Shown here: piece by piece, positions 60,067 to 64,000 of the stretch
Numbering within the stretch: position 1 is the first letter of the stretch
Layout: each line of letters starts with the position of its first letter
Assembly: GCA_029851415.1 (NCBI GenBank)
Contig: CM056742.1
Location: 147,689,121-147,753,120 of the forward strand
DNA: 64,000 nucleotides
Direction of reading: 5' to 3'
From: Eretmocerus hayati
Lineage: Eukaryota; Arthropoda; Insecta; Hymenoptera; Aphelinidae
Notes under the pieces: model-generated
Databases searched by the model: none
What the model was told of the DNA's origin: nothing
The model's input: only the letters and a program-made list of their open reading frames with translations
Program-made: the position numbers and the translations under genes

Positions 60067-60459
60067 CGAAAGTGGGATTTTTTGGGGCCAAAATCGTCAC
60101 GGAGCGTGATTTGGGCCAAAAAATTATTTCAGCCCCAGACGAGTTTTAGTGGGTCGTTGCAGTTGGTTTCCACTTGTTTTGGCACAAAAAAGAAGTACCT
60201 AGAGCTACGTAGCTCAAAATTGAAGCCAGATGAAGTTATGCCAAGTTGAAAGGGTCGCTGAGGGGGATGGAATGGACAGGGGTGGAATGGACATTTGGAC
60301 CCTTTATCGGCACTACAAAACACAGGAACGTTAGGATCGTCTCAAAAACTATCAACATTAGTTGCGCACCAATAGAATACACCCCAGAAAATTGCTACAG
60401 TGCACATCCCGACCCTTCGAAACTTGGGGGAACATGGAACACGGAAAATCCCACTTTCG
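60067..60459. mobile_element. Candidate MITE with 15-bp terminal repeats
   Basis: CGAAAGTGGGATTTT at 60067 and its exact complement ending at 60459 bracket 393 bases of non-coding, G-rich sequence. No target-site duplication is evident, so this is less certain than the other elements. Confidence 0.55.
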
Positions 60460-63400
60460 ACGGAATCACTGATATACACAAATATATTTTTTAGTAGAAC
60501 CAAGTGCGGAATCTGTAGGCGTTATTGCAACATCTTACATACGCCGTATATGTATGTATTACGATAGTTGATAATTTTTGTCCGTTGGTTGCTTTTCGAA
60601 CATATCGGCGCGTTGATATTGAATCGAATTTCTATGCGCGTTTACTTGTATCGATATACGCATGCATATGTATAGATTATAACTGTATAACTCGAGCTAG
60701 ATGCTAGGTAATGATATTGGTATTGGTACGATTCGAAAGGTATATTATACTCTATGAGATAAAGATATTCAAGTACTGCTGATATCAAGCTGTGAATTGT
60801 GAAACGATAATAGGTGCGAATATCGGACAGTCATCACTTTTATATTACTATTGACAGGGTTGCTTGGTCAATTTAGCCATCATATAATATGACTGTATGA
60901 TATGACATTGGAAGATAGAATCGGATGGTTAGATCGAAGGAGGAACAATTTTCTGCGAGAGCTGCATTCGGAGTAATTACGATTTTACGAGCATCACAGG
61001 GCCGCACGTGTGTTATTTCTGTTTGCGAGAGCATAAAACGAGTTTGTGTTTGTTTTATAATCCTCGTAATGCACGAATGGGTATTAGGCTACTCGGTCAG
61101 ATATGTGCATAAACTCGTACTGACAAATCTCGGTACAGAGTAACTTAATATCACCTACACAGAGAGCTATATAGACTCGATTCGTTGTAAATGCCCCACA
61201 TGAACTCAACATTTCAATTCCATGGATCTCAACATTTTTCAATAATTTTTGAAATTCAAATTCGTTGCCAAGCTTGAATCAAAATATTGAACAAAAGCAA
61301 GTTCATCTCATGGGCAAAAATGTCAGTTTCGAAGAGTACAGTATTTGGGAGAAACTCGGGCGTTTTTGTGCCTTTGAGAAAAATGCACCGATAGGAATCC
61401 TTTGATCTTGCAATTTATCAGCTTTTCTGCGTGATACCTTCATAAATTTACATAATATTTATTTTATTTGAAAACTATTCAGTGAATCCTCTCAGACTTG
61501 ATATATGCTCTATGACACCCAACTTGAAGTGTCCATTATACCTATGTTTTCAATGACGTATGGACCTTTCAAAAGTCAAACTTGAATCAATGATGCGTCT
61601 TCCAAGAGTGGTGGCGTGAGAAATTTGAACTACAACAATTCTGTAAAATTTCTAAAAAAGCAATCTTTGCACCATATACTGAACTGTCTTTGGCAGTTTT
61701 GAAAAAATTTCTGATGAATAGTAATTTCAATGTTGCGCTTCAATAATCACGAACAGCATTTAGAAGTGTTTCCACTGGCTTCTTTCAGGTTAAATGTCAG
61801 AATATGGACAATTTGTCTTGACAAAATGGTCAAAATTATTTCCAAATCAACAATGTCTCAAAATTACCCTTAGAAACCGCAAAATGAGAAGAATTGGAAA
61901 TTGAGTTCGGACACTTGCATGATTTGAATAATATTATTTTCTCTTCGTAACAGATTTCATAATGATGACTCTGCTATTTCAAAATTTGCGAACAAATCTT
62001 ACCTGTGAAAGCCACCGAAGTGAGTTGAGTTAATGCTCAAATTTCTAGTACTATTTTGAGAAAAAAACACTACTATATTATCGTTTTCCCAAAACATTCA
62101 TCAAAAAATTATTGGAAGCATAAAACTTGATTTATTCCATTGACGTGTATCTAGCGAATCCCGTCAGAACCACACAATTCTGTAAATTCAGCTCCTGATG
62201 AATATATATGCATGTTTTTATACCAGAAGCACCCCCAAAGAAAATGAAAGATAGGAAATGAGAAACACAGACAGATGAGAAAGACACGGTGGTTCTGATA
62301 ATATGCGGGATACGAGAATAAGCCAACACAGCTTCCGTCGATCATCAATTTGTATAACTCTCTTCCTCTCTCTTCTATACTATGACTAATGTCACTGTCG
62401 TACACTCTCTGCTCCGTGTTACAATATTATGTCTTGGGTGTGGTGTACTAATACACTCCGCCAACGCACTGATTGTCTATGCAAATTGACATAGTTTTCT
62501 CTCTCATTCCATCATAATAACTTCCGCATTTTCCTCTTATCATCATTCCTCGTTCGACTTGAATCTGAGGGGAAAAAATGGCACAGCACATTATACCTTG
62601 GCACTTCAAAAAAAAAAAAAAAAAAGTTTGAAGTCTCGGTACACTTGGCAAGTCCATTATTTCCTCTCCAAATCAACTTTTCTCCCATTTATTTCATCCA
62701 AACCAATCTTCTAAGACAGAGAAAGAAAAATACCAGACTTGGTCAGTGCTAATTTTTCACTATCCAAAGTTTTTCTTCGACTTTCCATCGTTTCTAATTT
62801 TCTCGCGCTCAACAGCTCTATAATAGGACTTTCTTTCATTTTATACGCCCTTTCCGTTACCTCTCTATATGTATGTATATAGAAGTAGTACTATTCCCAA
62901 GACCTTTTTCGACCTTTCATTCCTTCTCTTCCTATATATCCTTCTCCAAATGCCACTGGTATGTATTTTACGAAAAGCCGATGCTGCTACGAGCAAATAT
63001 ACCCTTTACTTTGCACGTTGCAGAGCCGAGTCCCTTAGAGACTAGCTCTTCTCTATATACTCTACTCTCGTGCCACGCCTACGCCTTTACTTATATACGT
63101 CCTCTTTTGGTGTATATGTCGTCTCTGACTTCCGGTGCACTACACATCACTGCAGTTTTCTGAGATTTTGCGATGAGTTTCCCTCTTATATCTATCTGGT
63201 TTGACTTCCTATCTCGTCTCTATAATATAGGTAAAAAAAGGAACCTGGGAAGTAGTTATTCTGACACGCAAAGCTCTTTTGCGAATTGATTTTAACACTC
63301 TGAGAGGAATCCGTCATATATACACAACGATGTATGTGGTATATAATATAATGATATGTAAAATGTCAAGCGACTCGTGTGTAATGCGTTTTTTTACTGA

Positions 63401-64000
63401 GAAATACTGAGAATTTTATATGTGTAGATATGTTTTGGTTATAACAGTTGGATGTTGCGAAATTGCAAGATATAGTGGCGAATGGTATGAGTGTATATTC
63501 GAAACTGAGATAGAGCTGTAAACGTTTTATGGAACGTCTTCGTATATGGCAGTCGGTTCCAAGGGAGAAGGGAATCAAGTCGCCTCAAAAGATCAGTTTG
63601 AAAATGAGTTTTGAGCTTTTGAGTGGCCGCTTTGGGACCTTTTCTCACTAATACAAGTATCTGCTGATGCTTTCTCTGTTCCTGGATGGCGTGTCAAGAG
63701 AGAGAGGAAGAAGTCCATAAATGTCGCGAAGAGTTTGCGAGGCGACGCTCTACTTTTGTGACGAAGAATAAAGGAGGAGAAAATGAAAAAAATTACACGA
63801 TTACACGAAGAGATTGCTGAGGAAAATTAGAAAAAAGCTTTCTGACGCAGGAAAATATCATCTCTTGTCTTTTCGTCTCAGCCAACTACATTGTTCAACT
63901 CATTATCTTCTTGAATAATTCGCTTTTCGTGAACCTTCGAAAACAAAGCTCTTCTGCTCAAACTCGAGCTCGGGCTACTTTTCGTTCTCGCGCGCTTGCT
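60460..64000. other. Presumed intron to the window end
   Basis: No gene, exon or element is recognised. An A18 run lies at 62608-62625. The sequence at 62.7-63.3 kb is pyrimidine-rich. Confidence 0.4.

Noticed and set aside
62608..62625. A18 run as a retroposon tail
   Set aside because: No upstream element body or target-site duplication is visible. Treated as a simple repeat.

Overview
The window looks like nuclear DNA from an insect. It is AT-rich but not short of CpG, genes are split by GT-AG introns, and two conserved animal-type genes can be assembled exon by exon. Hymenoptera is a reasonable guess from base composition and gene style, but nothing here proves it.

Layout. (1) 1.2-2.6 kb, minus strand: a complete three-coding-exon gene for a 352-residue Fe(II)/2-oxoglutarate-dependent oxygenase of the isopenicillin-N-synthase-like fold. 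(2) 2.6-4.3 kb: the divergent upstream region shared with the next gene. (3) 4.3-26 kb, plus strand: a seven-coding-exon ubiquitin-specific protease of the USP31/USP43 type (about 937 residues). All junction phases agree and the Cys, His and Asp of the active site are present. Intron 2 is 15 kb long and splits the catalytic domain. (4) 26-34.2 kb: 3' UTR and intergenic DNA. (5) About 34.2-34.7 kb: a probable non-coding first exon of another plus-strand gene, ending in a consensus donor. (6) 34.7-64 kb: no recognisable coding exon. It is best read as a very long first intron, or intergenic DNA, full of repeats.

The most unusual feature is the density of inverted-repeat (foldback/MITE-like) elements. 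I can delimit eleven, plus a twelfth nested inside the outermost one and a small extra insertion inside another. Several are bounded by TA dinucleotides, as expected of Tc1/mariner-type insertions. Two families recur within the window. Two of the elements sit in short introns of the protease gene: one ends 36 bases before an exon, and the other makes a roughly 530-base, almost perfect hairpin in the pre-mRNA just before the exon that carries the catalytic histidine. No prokaryotic feature, CRISPR array, rRNA gene or intact tRNA gene was seen. I did not find a clearly new multi-gene system. The best leads are the uncharacterised oxygenase, the hairpin-bearing introns of the protease, a repeat carrying eight AP-1-like sites, and an unexplained GC-rich island open in several frames near 51 kb.
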